NCBI GenBank assembly: GCA_030427585.1
Contig: JAUIBW010000027.1
Coordinates: forward strand, 1 to 64,000
DNA: 64,000 nt
Direction: 5' to 3'
Source: Bacteroidia bacterium
Lineage (GTDB): Bacteria; Bacteroidota; Bacteroidia; Flavobacteriales; Flavobacteriaceae
Notes under the pieces: model-generated
Told to the model about the DNA's origin: nothing
Seen by the model: the letters and a program-made list of their open reading frames with translations, nothing else
Database searches by the model: none
Shown here: positions 1-10,108 of the stretch, piece by piece
Layout: the number at the start of each line of letters is the position of its first letter
Position numbering within the stretch: position 1 is the first letter of the stretch
Program-made: the position numbers and the translations under genes

Positions 1-502
1 TCAATTTGCTAAAAAAATGTCTTTTTGCGCTCATATTTCACAATTTTTGACTTCCGTAGCCCTGCTATGCAACTAAAAAATTATTTCATCTGAACACAAA
101 ACCACTATTTTTCACTTAAATCAAAAAAGTTTAAACCACTTCAGTTTATAAAATACACCTGCCAATCGTATTTCTATAAATTTTGTGATAGGTGCTATCT
201 GGAGTATCTTTTTGATACATAGAGAACACTTTTGATATATTTTACCGCTTTAATACTCTAATACCCAATAAATTCAGTAAAAAAGGTATCATTTGTCTAA
301 TTCATGATTTTAAAAATCATAAAAGTATATTCTACACTATATAATCATACGAAAATTGATTATAAAAACGGTGTAAAGAATTATATAAAATTCAATACAC
401 CTAACCCGTTTTAATATTTTAAATAGAGGGTATTAATAATCAAAGAGAATTGAGTGATCATTTATATGTATGCTCTTTTCTAAAAATATTGAATCTAAAA
501 AA
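1..502. other. AT-rich non-coding stretch at window start
   Basis: No convincing coding sequence, RNA gene or terminator is visible in these 502 bases. It lies downstream of the minus-strand lipoprotein gene. The only structure noticed is a short palindrome at 304-320 (ATGATTTT, one base, AAAATCAT). That may be chance in DNA this AT-rich. Confidence 0.5.
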
Positions 503-988
503 CTACATTTTAGAAGATAATTCTGCTAGTTGTTCTGATTTAACCTGCATATATTCACTTAGTTTTTGTATTTCCTCTCCAGGAAGTATATTCATAAGAC
601 GATTATATTGCTTACTAAGATCATTACTTGCATCACTTAATTTCAGAAAAGAATCCATATCGTTTGCCTCTACAGCTTTCTTATAGTTTGCTACATATCG
701 TTCATAATCTTTTATATACTTTTTAGAATAAGAGTTATCGGTAGTATCAAAAGTTCCTGGTATATGTAGCGTATTATCATCTTTTGTAGTCTTTTTATCT
801 TTAGTTATTTTTTTCTTCTTTTTAACTACAGGTTTTTTTTCTTCTTGAGTTTCTTCAACAAAATCAGAAGTATCTCCCCTTGGAATTTCTACAGGATCTA
901 AGGTATTATCGGTCTTAGGGTCTTTTTTGCAAGAAACTACAGACAACAGTATCATACAAAGGAAAATGGATAAAATAGGGGTTTTCAT
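503..988 (-). CDS. Small lipoprotein, DUF6591-like C-terminus
   Basis: A 161-residue protein with a lipoprotein signal peptide: a positive N-terminus, a hydrophobic stretch at about residues 4-18, and the lipobox SVVSC. It should be lipidated and exported to the cell envelope. A low-complexity, charged linker at about residues 21-75 is rich in Lys, Asp and Thr. The C-terminal 75 residues look helical, with repeated Tyr, Lys and Glu (KKYIKDYERYVANYKKA). That half resembles what I remember of the Bacteroidetes DUF6591 lipoprotein domain, but this is from memory. There is no catalytic motif and the function is unknown. It stands alone downstream of hisS on the same strand, 90 bases away. Confidence 0.8.
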   Translation of the reverse strand: MKTPILSIFLCMILLSVVSCKKDPKTDNTLDPVEIPRGDTSDFVEETQEEKKPVVKKKKKITKDKKTTKDDNTLHIPGTFDTTDNSYSKKYIKDYERYVANYKKAVEANDMDSFLKLSDASNDLSKQYNRLMNILPGEEIQKLSEYMQVKSEQLAELSSKM

Positions 989-1078
989 AATTCTAGTTTT
1001 AAGACAATATATAGTTAAATTAATATTACAAGTAGTAACGTTAATTTAGTATTTTATTCCTTAAAAATAATAAAAAAA

Positions 1079-2449
1079 TTATCGTAAAAGCTCTTTTAAT
1101 TCTTTTAAGTCCATTTCTTTTTGAGTTCCGGATTGCATATCCTTGACCGTAAATGTATTATTATTCATTTCAGAAGATCCTGCAAGTACAACATAAGGTA
1201 TCGCTCTTTTATTTGCATACCCCATTTGTTTTTTCATTTTCGCATTATCGGGATATAACTCAGCAATTATGTTATCATTTCTAAGCTTATTAACTGTTTT
1301 TAAGCAATACAATGCTTCTTCTTTTCCAAAATTTATGAATAACGCCCTAGTCGAAGGCGCCACTGTTTCTGGAAACAACCCTAACTCTTCAAGAACAAGA
1401 TAAATTCTATCCAAACCAAAAGAAATTCCTACACCACTAATATTTTTTAGTCCAAAAATTCCTGTTAGATCATCATATCGACCTCCCCCTCCTATAGATC
1501 CCATTTTTACAGTATCTGGTGCAGATACTTCAAAAATAGCTCCTGTATAATAGTTTAATCCTCTTGCCAGCGTAACATCAAGATCCAAAATTGCGGTTTC
1601 CAGAGGAATCTCCTTAAAAGCATTGATTATAAACTGTAATTCTTCTACTCCCTGCATTCCTTCTTCAGAAGAAGCCAGCATGTTTCGCAATTTATCCAAC
1701 TTTTCTAAAGTTGTTCCTGTAAAGTTAAAAAGTGGTTTTACACTTTCTATAGCAGTTTCTGAAATTCCTTTATTTAGCATTTCTTTTTTTACTCCATCTT
1801 CACCAATTTTATCTAGTTTATCCAGAGCAACTGTAAAATCAATTAATTTATCGCTTGCTCCTATTACTTCTGCAATACCTGAAAGGATTTTACGATTATT
1901 AATCTTAATAGTTACTCCTTCAAGTTTCAATTTGGTAAAAACCGAATCATAAAGTTTAACAAAATCAACTTCTTGCCATAAAGAAGTGCTTCCTACCACA
2001 TCTGCATCACATTGATAAAATTCTCTAAAACGTCCTTTTTGTGGTCTATCTGCCCTCCATACGGGCTGCATTTGATATCTTTTAAACGGAAAATCAATTT
2101 CATTCTGGTGTTGCACAACATAACGTGCAAATGGTACAGTAAGATCGTAGCGAAGTGCTTTTTCGCTAATCTTGGCAGTTATTTTAGTGCTATTCTTTGA
2201 TGAATATAAAGCTTCATCCACTTTATTTAGATAATCACCACTATTTAATATTTTAAAAATCAATCGATCTCCTTCTTCTCCATATTTCCCCATCAAGGTT
2301 TCACTATTCTCAAAACTAGGAGTTTCGATAGGATGAAAACCAAATAATTGAAACTGTGATTTGATAACATTCATAATATAACTTCTCTTGGCCACTTCTA
2401 TGGGCGAAAAGTCACGTGTTCCTTTTGGTATTGATGGTTTTTGTGCCAT
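1079..2449 (-). CDS. hisS: Histidyl-tRNA synthetase
   Basis: Class II aminoacyl-tRNA synthetase that charges tRNA-His with histidine in the cytoplasm. It is 456 residues, in the usual range for the bacterial enzyme. The N-terminus KGTRDFSP, the motif-2 region with [10 protein letters not shown], the histidine-specific [12 protein letters not shown] and GGGGRYDDL segments, and motif 3 with [13 protein letters not shown] are all visible. The last ~95 residues form the anticodon-binding domain. The ATG at 2449 gives a normal N-terminus. There is no obvious operon partner: the lipoprotein gene follows after 90 bases and a 303-base divergent gap lies upstream. Confidence 0.97.
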   Translation of the reverse strand: MAQKPSIPKGTRDFSPIEVAKRSYIMNVIKSQFQLFGFHPIETPSFENSETLMGKYGEEGDRLIFKILNSGDYLNKVDEALYSSKNSTKITAKISEKALRYDLTVPFARYVVQHQNEIDFPFKRYQMQPVWRADRPQKGRFREFYQCDADVVGSTSLWQEVDFVKLYDSVFTKLKLEGVTIKINNRKILSGIAEVIGASDKLIDFTVALDKLDKIGEDGVKKEMLNKGISETAIESVKPLFNFTGTTLEKLDKLRNMLASSEEGMQGVEELQFIINAFKEIPLETAILDLDVTLARGLNYYTGAIFEVSAPDTVKMGSIGGGGRYDDLTGIFGLKNISGVGISFGLDRIYLVLEELGLFPETVAPSTRALFINFGKEEALYCLKTVNKLRNDNIIAELYPDNAKMKKQMGYANKRAIPYVVLAGSSEMNNNTFTVKDMQSGTQKEMDLKELKELLR

Positions 2450-2752
2450 TATCTAGTTTTTATTAAGAACCAATAGAAAATATATTATAGTTGTAAAACG
2501 CATACATATAATATCCTATACAGTACTCATATATCAATTTAACCTGTATACAAGAAGTAATTAGATCACTAAGGGTCAACATTATAGCTAAAAACCATTA
2601 CCTATGCTCTAATACCTACCTGCTATTTCGAGCTGCAAATATCTAAAAAAAGTATAAAGACATGGATCATTACTTATAAAAAATCTGGTTTTTTGAGTAA
2701 CTTTAAACACGTTTTGTAGTCCTATATAAAGAACACATTATTAAAAACTATT
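2450..2752. other. Divergent intergenic region between hisS and the ABC permease
   Basis: This 303-base gap must hold the promoters of hisS (leftward) and of the permease (rightward). I see no perfect TTTG-N19/20-TAnnTTTG promoter in either direction, no riboswitch-like or T-box structure, and no small open frame worth naming. TTTTTTG followed by GTTTTG at about 2690-2717 is only a partial match for a rightward promoter. Confidence 0.4.
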
Positions 2753-3988
2753 ATGTTTTCACTTTTTAGAGAAAATATCAGGATCGCAATAGACTCTATA
2801 AAAGGGCAAGTTCTACGAACTGTTCTTACCATATTAATCATTGCAATTGGTATTACATCATTGGTTGGAATACTTACTTTGGTTGGTGCTTTAGAAAATA
2901 CAATTTCTGGAGATTTTGCTTCAATGGGCGCTAACACTTTTAATATCCAGCGTTACGAATTTAATACCAGAAATAGTAGAGATCGGGACAAAATCAATCC
3001 TATTATTAGTTATCGTAATGTAAAAGAATTTAAAGATAAGTTTAGGTATCCTTTCTCAAAAACCTCTATTCATTTTACAGGTACACGTAATGCTGAAGTA
3101 AAATATGAAAGTGAAAAAACAGATCCAGAAGTATCTGTAGTAGGGATCAATGAAAATTATCTTGAAAATACAGGAACAGAAATAGATAATGGTAGAAATT
3201 TTACTTTTTTTGATGTAGAAAACAATAACCATGTATGTCTGATCGGATCTGATTTCAAAAAGAATTTATTTAAGGATACGAATCCTCTGGGAAAAACAAT
3301 AAGTATTCGAGGAGTAAAATTTAAAGTAATTGGGCTTCTGAAGAGTAAAGGAGCCACATTTAGAAATAATCAGGATTTACGAGTCCTTATTCCTTTACAG
3401 ATAGCAAGATCCATTTTTACACTCCCTAATATTAATTATGGTATTAGTGTAAAAGTAGATGATAAACAATTTTTAGAAGGCGCTCAGGATGAAGCTATTC
3501 TAACGTTTAGAAACATAAGAGGATTAAATCCCATCGAAGAAAATAATTTTGGACTTGAACGCAGTGATGACTTATTAAATCGAATAGCTAGCATCACTGT
3601 TTATCTCTATTATGCTGCCTGGATTATAAGTATTATTACCATATTTGGTTCTTCAATTGCCTTAATGAATATTATGTTGGTTTCTGTTACCGAACGAACC
3701 CGGGAAATTGGAGTAAGAAAAGCGTTGGGAGCCAAAAAACATACTATCGCAGGGCAGTTTTTTATGGAAACCATAATTATTGGCCAAATTGGTGGTCTGG
3801 TAGGGATTATTCTGGGAGTTTTGATTGGTGGGGGAATTTCGGCTGCTGCTAATTTTTCTTTTAGCACTCCCTGGCTCGCCATATTTGCGGCCACTACTAT
3901 TTCTTTTGTTATTGCAGTTGTTTCTGGATTGTACCCCGCCGTAAAAGCAGCAAAACAAGACCCTATAGAATCTTTGAGATATGAATAA
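2753..3988 (+). CDS. MacB/FtsX-family ABC transporter permease
   Basis: A 411-residue inner-membrane permease of the MacB type. It has an N-terminal membrane helix at about residues 18-43 (TVLTILIIAIGITSLVGI). A large periplasmic MacB_PCD-type domain spans about residues 45-275. A C-terminal FtsX module has three helices and the typical cytoplasmic loop ERTREIGVRKALGAKK. The protein ends in a coupling segment, YPAVKAAKQDPIESLRYE. Members work with a separate ATPase and usually a membrane-fusion protein to move substrates across the envelope or to drive mechanical work in the periplasm. Neither partner is adjacent, so it is an orphan here and the substrate cannot be inferred. Confidence 0.92.
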   Translation: MFSLFRENIRIAIDSIKGQVLRTVLTILIIAIGITSLVGILTLVGALENTISGDFASMGANTFNIQRYEFNTRNSRDRDKINPIISYRNVKEFKDKFRYPFSKTSIHFTGTRNAEVKYESEKTDPEVSVVGINENYLENTGTEIDNGRNFTFFDVENNNHVCLIGSDFKKNLFKDTNPLGKTISIRGVKFKVIGLLKSKGATFRNNQDLRVLIPLQIARSIFTLPNINYGISVKVDDKQFLEGAQDEAILTFRNIRGLNPIEENNFGLERSDDLLNRIASITVYLYYAAWIISIITIFGSSIALMNIMLVSVTERTREIGVRKALGAKKHTIAGQFFMETIIIGQIGGLVGIILGVLIGGGISAAANFSFSTPWLAIFAATTISFVIAVVSGLYPAVKAAKQDPIESLRYE

Positions 3989-4015
3989 CAGATCACAATA
4001 TATATCCTCTATAAA

Positions 4016-4033
4016 AAAGGTAATCCCACCTTT
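4016..4033. terminator. Weak bidirectional hairpin between convergent genes
   Basis: A 6-base stem (AAAGGT/ACCTTT) encloses a 6-base loop, with A residues before it and a pyrimidine-rich tail after it. It lies between the convergent permease and DUF6495-like genes, where a shared terminator would be expected. The stem is short. Confidence 0.35.
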
Positions 4034-4052
4034 CTTATGATATCTTGTTTTA

Positions 4053-4532
4053 TTATTCCTTATTTTGAATCAACTTAGAGAAAAAACGAAACAATTCTCC
4101 TTTGGTTATGTTGGCCCCTTTCTGTATCAATGCGAATCGATCTTGATTTTTATCGTCCTCGTATTCCTTAGAAGCATTATAAAATACGACGTCATCATTT
4201 AGTAAATTATCTTTAAGCCATTGATACCCTTCTTGCGTAGTAATATCAATAGTATCATTATTTATCTTTACAGCAATAAGATCCATTTTATCCTCTTTTA
4301 ATTCGAATAAATGCATTTGATCTTTCGAAAAATGTTCTAGATATTGTGCATTGGTAAGTACTTTTTCCCATACCAAATCACTAAAAATGTCAATTTCTTC
4401 TTCGGCCACCTGGGGTTTATTTTCTTTAATATCACTCCACTCCTCTGCTGTAATGGATTGTGTTGCCAAAAAGTTAATAAATTCTACATGTAATTCTTCT
4501 AACTGCTCCTTACTTAATCTTTGATATTTCAT
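4053..4532 (-). CDS. DUF6495-like cytoplasmic protein
   Basis: Conserved Bacteroidetes protein of unknown function, 159 residues from the ATG at 4532. A longer frame starts with TTG at 4583, but its extra 17 residues are hydrophobic and atypical, and the family N-terminus I remember begins MKYQRLSKEQLEELH. The protein is acidic and mostly helical. It has no signal peptide and no recognisable catalytic motif. The sequence fits what I recall as DUF6495; that assignment is from memory. CAAAAGTA at 4550-4557 reads TACTTTTG on the minus strand and could be a -7 element, but the matching upstream element is poorly spaced. Confidence 0.8.
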   Translation of the reverse strand: MKYQRLSKEQLEELHVEFINFLATQSITAEEWSDIKENKPQVAEEEIDIFSDLVWEKVLTNAQYLEHFSKDQMHLFELKEDKMDLIAVKINNDTIDITTQEGYQWLKDNLLNDDVVFYNASKEYEDDKNQDRFALIQKGANITKGELFRFFSKLIQNKE

Positions 4533-4687
4533 TTTAAAAAAATTGACTGCAAAAGTAATTATAAAAAGATGATTATAAAACAATAAGCCTTGTCTTCTAA
4601 CTTCTATTTTGTCTTTCCATCAAAATAATAAAATCTATAACTTCTAAAGTCCTTATATTTATCCTTCATCAAATAACATCGCACAAC

Positions 4688-5992
4688 ATGAATACTTTTA
4701 ATATCATACGTATCTCACATTTGTTTTTATTTCTTTTCATAACACTTACCATGAATGCTCAAAAACTTTCTAAAACAGAAAAAAAAATCATTAATTCGAT
4801 AGAAGCCAATCATGAATCAGCAATTCAGTTTTTAGAAAAGGTTGTAAATATTAATAGTGGAACAATGCATCATGCCGGTGTAAAAGAGGTTGGCATGGTA
4901 TTTAAAGAGCAATTTGATGCAATTGATTTTACTACTCGATGGATCAATATGCCTACAGAAGTAAATCGAGCTGGACATTTGTTTGCCGAAATTTCTGGAA
5001 GTAAAGGAAAAAAAATACTACTCATTGGGCATCTGGATACAGTATTTGAAAAAGATAGCCCTTTTCAGAAATTTAAGAAAGATGGTGATATTGCATATGG
5101 TCCCGGAACTAATGACATGAAAGGCGGAGATGTTGTTGTTTTATATGCTTTGAAAGCATTACATGAAAATAAATTGCTTAATGATGCGCAAATCATAGTT
5201 GCTTTTACCGGAGATGAAGAAAGCACAGGTCAACCATTAGATATTAGTAGAAAAGATTTAATTGATGCAGCAAAAAAAAGTGAAGTTGCTCTGGGTTTTG
5301 AAACCTCTACAGGGTTTAATTATGCCACTGTTGCCCGAAGAGGGTCTTCTGGATGGAAACTAAAAGTTAAAGGAAAAAGAGCACATTCATCTGGTGTTTT
5401 TAATGAACATGTAGGTGCAGGTGCCATTTTTGAGGCTTCCAGGATTCTAAATAGCTTCTATACCGATGTTAAAGGAGAAGAATTCTTAACTTTTAACCCT
5501 GGAGTAATTCTGGGAGGAACAGAGGTAAAATTTGATAGCTCAATAAGTGAAGGAGAAGCCTTCGGAAAAAGTAATGTTGTACCACAAACTGTTATGGTAA
5601 AAGGAGGACTACGTTTTATCTCTGAAGAACAAAAAGAAAGAGCCCGTTCAAAAATGAAAAAAATTACTGAAGAAAACTTACCTCATACCAGTGCTACTAT
5701 CACTTTTACTGATAGCTATCCTGCAATGCAACCAACTGAAGGTAACCATAAACTATTAGCATTACTAAATGAAGTAAGTAAAGATCTGGGGCAAGGAATA
5801 GTTGAAGCTTATGACCCTGGTAAACGTGGAGCTGCAGATACTTCTTTTGTAGCAGAGCATGTGGATTGTCTGGACGGATTAGGAACTATGGGGATCGGAG
5901 CGCATACTCCAAAAGAAACATTAGATCTAACTACTTTTGAAGCTTTGACCAAGCGCACCGCAATACTTATCTATCGATTAATCCATCAATAA
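4688..5992 (+). CDS. Secreted M20 zinc peptidase (carboxypeptidase G2-like)
   Basis: A 434-residue exported metallopeptidase. The signal peptide is at about residues 1-24 (LFLFLFITLTMNAQ). The M20 core follows: the first metal-ligand motif GHLDTVFE, the bridging Asp in GPGTNDMKGGD, the catalytic pair in FTGDEEST, and a late HTPKE histidine ligand. A dimerisation (lid) domain at about residues 215-330 contains RAHSSGVF. Family members remove C-terminal amino acids, often glutamate, from peptides or folates in the periplasm. The exact substrate is not determinable. It is a single-gene unit followed by a strong terminator. Confidence 0.92.
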   Translation: MNTFNIIRISHLFLFLFITLTMNAQKLSKTEKKIINSIEANHESAIQFLEKVVNINSGTMHHAGVKEVGMVFKEQFDAIDFTTRWINMPTEVNRAGHLFAEISGSKGKKILLIGHLDTVFEKDSPFQKFKKDGDIAYGPGTNDMKGGDVVVLYALKALHENKLLNDAQIIVAFTGDEESTGQPLDISRKDLIDAAKKSEVALGFETSTGFNYATVARRGSSGWKLKVKGKRAHSSGVFNEHVGAGAIFEASRILNSFYTDVKGEEFLTFNPGVILGGTEVKFDSSISEGEAFGKSNVVPQTVMVKGGLRFISEEQKERARSKMKKITEENLPHTSATITFTDSYPAMQPTEGNHKLLALLNEVSKDLGQGIVEAYDPGKRGAADTSFVAEHVDCLDGLGTMGIGAHTPKETLDLTTFEALTKRTAILIYRLIHQ

Positions 5993-6006
5993 TTTCCAGT
6001 TAAAAT

Positions 6007-6035
6007 AAAAAAGCCTTCAAAATGAAGGCTTTTTT
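6007..6035. terminator. Strong bidirectional terminator
   Basis: A perfect 13-base stem (AAAAAAGCCTTCA with TGAAGGCTTTTTT) has a 3-base loop and a T run on either strand. It separates the convergent M20 peptidase and TonB-dependent receptor genes and can serve both. Confidence 0.85.
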
Positions 6036-6065
6036 TATACTTTAAAGAACAATAAATTCTTTTTT

Positions 6066-9000
6066 TTAGAATATATATCGTAGTCCTACCTGAGCCTGCC
6101 ATCTTGATTGAAGACTAGAGTCATATCCAAAAGTATCAACCAAATTAGGGTCAAAAGAATATGTTGGAGTATTATTTGAGGTATCTACATTAACTCCCAA
6201 GACTTGTACATTATTTGGTTGTTGCACTAATCCCCAATCCGAGTTGATTAAATTACCTAAATTTAAAATATCTAAGCTTAATTGTATTGTATTTATTCTT
6301 TCTCCAACATTAAAATTAAAATCCTGAAGTAATTTAAAATCCACCTTATTTCTCCACGGAGCTATAGCTCCATATCGTTCTGCATAACTCCCTCTGTTTT
6401 CACTTAAATAGTCATCTTGTCTAATATATGCTTCAAAAGCAGCCCTTTGCGCTTCTCTTTCATTAAATGAAGCACCACTAAATGTATATGTCGCTAATTC
6501 GGTCTGTGTAGGGATATAAATTAAATCATTTAAAGAAGATCCGTCTCCATTAATATCACCTGCATATGTATAATTAAATCTGCCCCCTTGAGCAAACTCA
6601 GCAAAAGCAGAAATAGTTGTAGCAAATTTTTCATTACCATAGGTCCATTTTTTAGAAGCAATAGCAATAATTCGATGTCGATCCCCATATTTAGAATATG
6701 ATAGAACATCATTATTTACATTTCCTAAAGCTGGATTACCTGCAAATGCATCCCCAGTAATTTCTGCTTCAATAGAATTCACATCTTTAGAATCTAAATA
6801 GCTATAAGCAACACTCGCATATAAGTTATTCTTAAAATTCTTAGCTACTTTAAAAGAGGCATTTACAATTCTCCCCTGATTAGAATTAGTGAGTACAAAA
6901 GCATTATTGGCTCCCCTATCTGAAGCACCGTATATTTGCCTATTATCCACTCCTGATAGTGTTTGTGTTGGTTCACGTAATCCCCAATTCTGAACATGAA
7001 TTCCATTAATATCTTCTGTATAAGCAAAATCACCGGTAAGAATTATACCATTATTTAATCTATAATCAACTCCTACGCTAGATCTCCATACCTGCGGAAA
7101 TTGAAAATCTGGATCTACAATTTGAAAGAAACCATCATCTGCTCCACTCACCTGGTTTCCTATCCATACAAATGGCAATCTCCCCGTAAATATACCGGTA
7201 CCTCCACGTAGTTGAAAAGTTTTATCTCCTCTTACATCATAATTAAATCCTAATCTTGGAGATATCAAAATTCTATCTGTTGGTATCGTAGTAGAGTTTA
7301 AAGTTACAGCTCCTCCATTCGGATCAAAATATACAACACTCTCATCTCTGCTAGCTCCATTATCTGTATCTATATACTCTTGTATACGTTCGTCTGTATC
7401 AAAATATAATGGTTTATCAAACCTAAGTCCATAACTAAACTTAAACCGCTCCGTAATATTCCATTCTTCCTGAATATAAAATGCCAATTGTCCTACATTC
7501 AATTCTGCCAATTTCCAGCCTCCATCGTTACCTTCTCCTGCAGCATTTAGAGCCGTAAAACGATCTTGGGCAAATTGTAAGTTAGCAGCAACAACACCAT
7601 TATTTGCATCATCTAAAAAAGAACTTACAGAACTATAGGGAGAAAACAACCCTCGATATGTTGATCCAAAATTAGCAAAGTCTTCATACGCTGTTAAATT
7701 AAACGAGTTCTTAAATCTAAACATCTCGAAAGATGCTCCAACTGTAACGGTATGATCTCCTAAGAAGATATTAAGGTTATTAGTCGCCTGAATTACTTTT
7801 TGGTCTAATTTATTATTGATAGAAAATGGTTCGTGACCAGCAATGATATAATTTGATCCAGCGCCATCCTGAATCGTAATTACAGGTGCCGGTGTTGATA
7901 ATGGATTTCTAAAATCGTCAAAATGCGTGTAGCCCGCCTGAAATTTATTAGCAAATTTACTAGAGAACGTAGAATTGACTTCTAACTGAAAAGAATTTAT
8001 ATTATTATTAATTTCATAGCCTGAATTTTCAAACTGTAATGTAGAAGCACCAGGCCCTCGAATTCCTAATGCTGTCGGATGTGCAGGTTTTTCTTTAGAA
8101 GCTCTTAAAAAATTATAAATAATAGCTGCTCTATGCTTGTCATTAATATTCCAATCTAATTTAAGGATTCCTTTAGTAGATTCAGAACCATACGTAAATC
8201 CCTGGTATGCACCAGTAGTATACCCTAAATTTGCAAGTGCATTACTTACTGCAATCATATCAGACTCTAATACACGAGATTCATTTATTGCACCACTACC
8301 AGTATTAGGTAGCCAGGATGAACCTAAATCGGTACGTTGATCTCTTTCTGCATTTGCGAAAAAGAATAATTTATTTTCTATGATAGGTCCGCCAATACTA
8401 AATCCGTATTGTGTTTGCTCGAGATCAGACTTAAACACATCTTCTCCCTTTACTTTTCCTCCGGTAAGGTCTTCATTCCTAAAGAACCCATAAGCCGTTC
8501 CTTTAAAAGTATTGGTTCCACTTTTTGTAACTGCATTAACAGATGCTCCTGTAAATCCAGATAATGTTACATCATAAGGAGCTGTAGATACCTGAATCTG
8601 ATCGATAGCATCTAATGAAATTGGTTGTGCATCAGTCTGGCCTCCGGGAGTTGCAGCATCTAATCCAAAAGGGTTATTAAACACGGCACCATCTAAGCTG
8701 AAATTATTAAACTGATCATTTCTTCCTCCAAAAGAATTTCCGCTTGCGGTAGGTTCCAGCCTTGTAAAATCGGTTGCAGAACGTGATATTGTGGGTAACG
8801 TTCGTAATTCTCTTCTACCTACACTGGTTTCTGCACCAGTACGATCACTACTAAATGTAGAATTCTTATTTGTTGTAATTACAACTTCCTCTAATTGATT
8901 ACTATCCTCGACCAATGTTATATTAAGATTGAAGGTTTGCCCTAATTGTAAAAACACTTCATCAATAAGTTGTTTTTTAAAACCTACGTAACTTATTGTT

Positions 9001-9227
9001 ATTCTATATGGCCCTCCTACACGTAGATTGTTTAGATTAAAACGTCCGTCAAAATCGGTCACTCCACCATACGAAGTACCTGTAGGTCCATGCACTGCAG
9101 TAACATTAGCTCCTGGTAGTAATTGATTTCCATTATCACGTACTATCCCCGAAATATTAGAAGTAGTAACCTGAGCATTGATCGTACCCCCTATCAACAC
9201 CAAAATTAATAGAATAATTTTTTTCAT
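6066..9227 (-). CDS. Oar-like TonB-dependent outer-membrane receptor
   Basis: A 1053-residue outer-membrane protein. It has a signal peptide ending near INAQ (residue 19). A carboxypeptidase-regulatory-like domain follows at about residues 22-110 (ISGIVRDNGNQLLPGANV). Next is a plug domain containing LEEVVITTNK and the Oar-type segment FTRLEPTASGNSFGGR. The rest is a long beta-barrel ending in an aromatic residue (VGLRYIF). This layout matches Oar/TonB-dependent transporters without a SusD partner. No SusD, protease or sugar-use gene is adjacent, so the substrate is unknown. Barrel segments with NGDGSSLNDLIYIP are typical of this branch. It is monocistronic between two terminators. Confidence 0.93.
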   Translation of the reverse strand: MKKIILLILVLIGGTINAQVTTSNISGIVRDNGNQLLPGANVTAVHGPTGTSYGGVTDFDGRFNLNNLRVGGPYRITISYVGFKKQLIDEVFLQLGQTFNLNITLVEDSNQLEEVVITTNKNSTFSSDRTGAETSVGRRELRTLPTISRSATDFTRLEPTASGNSFGGRNDQFNNFSLDGAVFNNPFGLDAATPGGQTDAQPISLDAIDQIQVSTAPYDVTLSGFTGASVNAVTKSGTNTFKGTAYGFFRNEDLTGGKVKGEDVFKSDLEQTQYGFSIGGPIIENKLFFFANAERDQRTDLGSSWLPNTGSGAINESRVLESDMIAVSNALANLGYTTGAYQGFTYGSESTKGILKLDWNINDKHRAAIIYNFLRASKEKPAHPTALGIRGPGASTLQFENSGYEINNNINSFQLEVNSTFSSKFANKFQAGYTHFDDFRNPLSTPAPVITIQDGAGSNYIIAGHEPFSINNKLDQKVIQATNNLNIFLGDHTVTVGASFEMFRFKNSFNLTAYEDFANFGSTYRGLFSPYSSVSSFLDDANNGVVAANLQFAQDRFTALNAAGEGNDGGWKLAELNVGQLAFYIQEEWNITERFKFSYGLRFDKPLYFDTDERIQEYIDTDNGASRDESVVYFDPNGGAVTLNSTTIPTDRILISPRLGFNYDVRGDKTFQLRGGTGIFTGRLPFVWIGNQVSGADDGFFQIVDPDFQFPQVWRSSVGVDYRLNNGIILTGDFAYTEDINGIHVQNWGLREPTQTLSGVDNRQIYGASDRGANNAFVLTNSNQGRIVNASFKVAKNFKNNLYASVAYSYLDSKDVNSIEAEITGDAFAGNPALGNVNNDVLSYSKYGDRHRIIAIASKKWTYGNEKFATTISAFAEFAQGGRFNYTYAGDINGDGSSLNDLIYIPTQTELATYTFSGASFNEREAQRAAFEAYIRQDDYLSENRGSYAERYGAIAPWRNKVDFKLLQDFNFNVGERINTIQLSLDILNLGNLINSDWGLVQQPNNVQVLGVNVDTSNNTPTYSFDPNLVDTFGYDSSLQSRWQAQVGLRYIF

Positions 9228-9275
9228 GTAATAATAACTTTTAAATTAAATTGATTTAAGAATAAAAATAAAATA

Positions 9276-9303
9276 AAAAAATCGCTCTTTTGAGCGATTT
9301 TTT
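9276..9303 (-). terminator. Terminator of the rpsF-rpsR-rplI operon
   Basis: A perfect 12-base stem (AAAAAATCGCTC with GAGCGATTTTTT) and TTTT loop lie 36 bases after the rplI stop codon. A T run follows on the minus strand. Confidence 0.85.
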
Positions 9304-9338
9304 ATAATATTATAAAACAGTTATCAACTGTTATTTAC

Positions 9339-9791
9339 TTATTTGGCTTGAGTAATTACTTCAAAAGTAACAGGAACAATCACTTCTCTATGAAGACGAA
9401 CAGAAGCTTCATACTGACCTAGACGTTTAATGGTTCCACCTGGCACAGTAATAAATTTCTTTTCTAATTCAACTCCTTCCTTAGCAAATGCTTCTGCAAC
9501 ATCTGCATTAGATACAGAACCAAATAATTTGTCTCCGGCTCCAGCTTTTGCTAAAATTTTGATCTCTAATCCACTAAGTTTCTTTCCTACTTTTTCTGCA
9601 TCTTCGATTTCTTTCTTTTCTTTAAAAGCACGTTGCTTTAATGTTTCGGCAAGTACCTTTTTTGCAGAAGGAGTTGCTAATAATGCAAGTCCATTAGGAA
9701 TTAAATAGTTACGACCATAACCATTCTTAACTTCTACTATATCGTCTGCGAATCCTAGATTCTCAACGTCTTTCTTTAATATAAGTTCCAT
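9339..9791 (-). CDS. rplI: 50S ribosomal protein L9
   Basis: A 150-residue ribosomal protein that binds 23S rRNA domain V and bridges outward from the L1 stalk. The N-terminal domain shows the signature GYGRNYLIPNGLA after VENLGFADDIVEVK. The long connecting helix is Lys/Glu-rich (FKEKKEIEDAEKVGKK). The C-terminal domain ends near VPVTFEV. Length is normal. It is the last gene of rpsF-rpsR-rplI, 18 bases after rpsR, followed by a strong terminator. Confidence 0.97.
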   Translation of the reverse strand: MELILKKDVENLGFADDIVEVKNGYGRNYLIPNGLALLATPSAKKVLAETLKQRAFKEKKEIEDAEKVGKKLSGLEIKILAKAGAGDKLFGSVSNADVAEAFAKEGVELEKKFITVPGGTIKRLGQYEASVRLHREVIVPVTFEVITQAK

Positions 9792-9809
9792 AATATGTTA
9801 TGACGAGTT

Positions 9810-10106
9810 TTATTTTAATAAATCACCAACGTATGGCATTAAAGCTAGATGTCTTGCTCTTTTTACTGCAACACTTACTTTACGTTGATATTTTAATGAA
9901 GTTCCTGTAAGACGACGAGGTAATAACTTACCTTGTTCATTTACAAATGCCATTAAGAAATCTGGATCTTTATAATCAATATACTTGATACCAGATTTTT
10001 TGAAACGACAATATTTCTTCGTTTTTGATGTATCTATATTAAGAGGAGTAAGATATCTGATCTCTCCATCTTTTTTTCCTTTTGCTTGTTGTTCTATAGA
10101 TGACAT
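9810..10106 (-). CDS. rpsR: 30S ribosomal protein S18
   Basis: A 98-residue small-subunit protein that pairs with S6 on the platform. Recognisable segments are [30 protein letters not shown] and the C-terminal [12 protein letters not shown]. The ~20-residue N-terminal extension compared with the E. coli protein is normal in Bacteroidetes. It sits 2 bases after rpsF, the usual tight arrangement of the S6-S18 pair, which suggests coupled expression. Confidence 0.97.
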   Translation of the reverse strand: MSSIEQQAKGKKDGEIRYLTPLNIDTSKTKKYCRFKKSGIKYIDYKDPDFLMAFVNEQGKLLPRRLTGTSLKYQRKVSVAVKRARHLALMPYVGDLLK

Positions 10107-10108
10107 AA

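Noticed and set aside
304..320. Short palindrome ATGATTTT-A-AAAATCAT as operator or terminator
   Set aside because: The stem is AT-only apart from the ends and such palindromes are common by chance at this base composition.
450..686. 78-residue plus-strand open frame near the window start
   Set aside because: It overlaps the lipoprotein gene antisense and begins with a rare start; the lipoprotein has a convincing lipobox.
3610..3996. Long minus-strand open frames within the ABC permease
   Set aside because: They are antisense to a well-conserved FtsX module and have no family resemblance or start context of their own.
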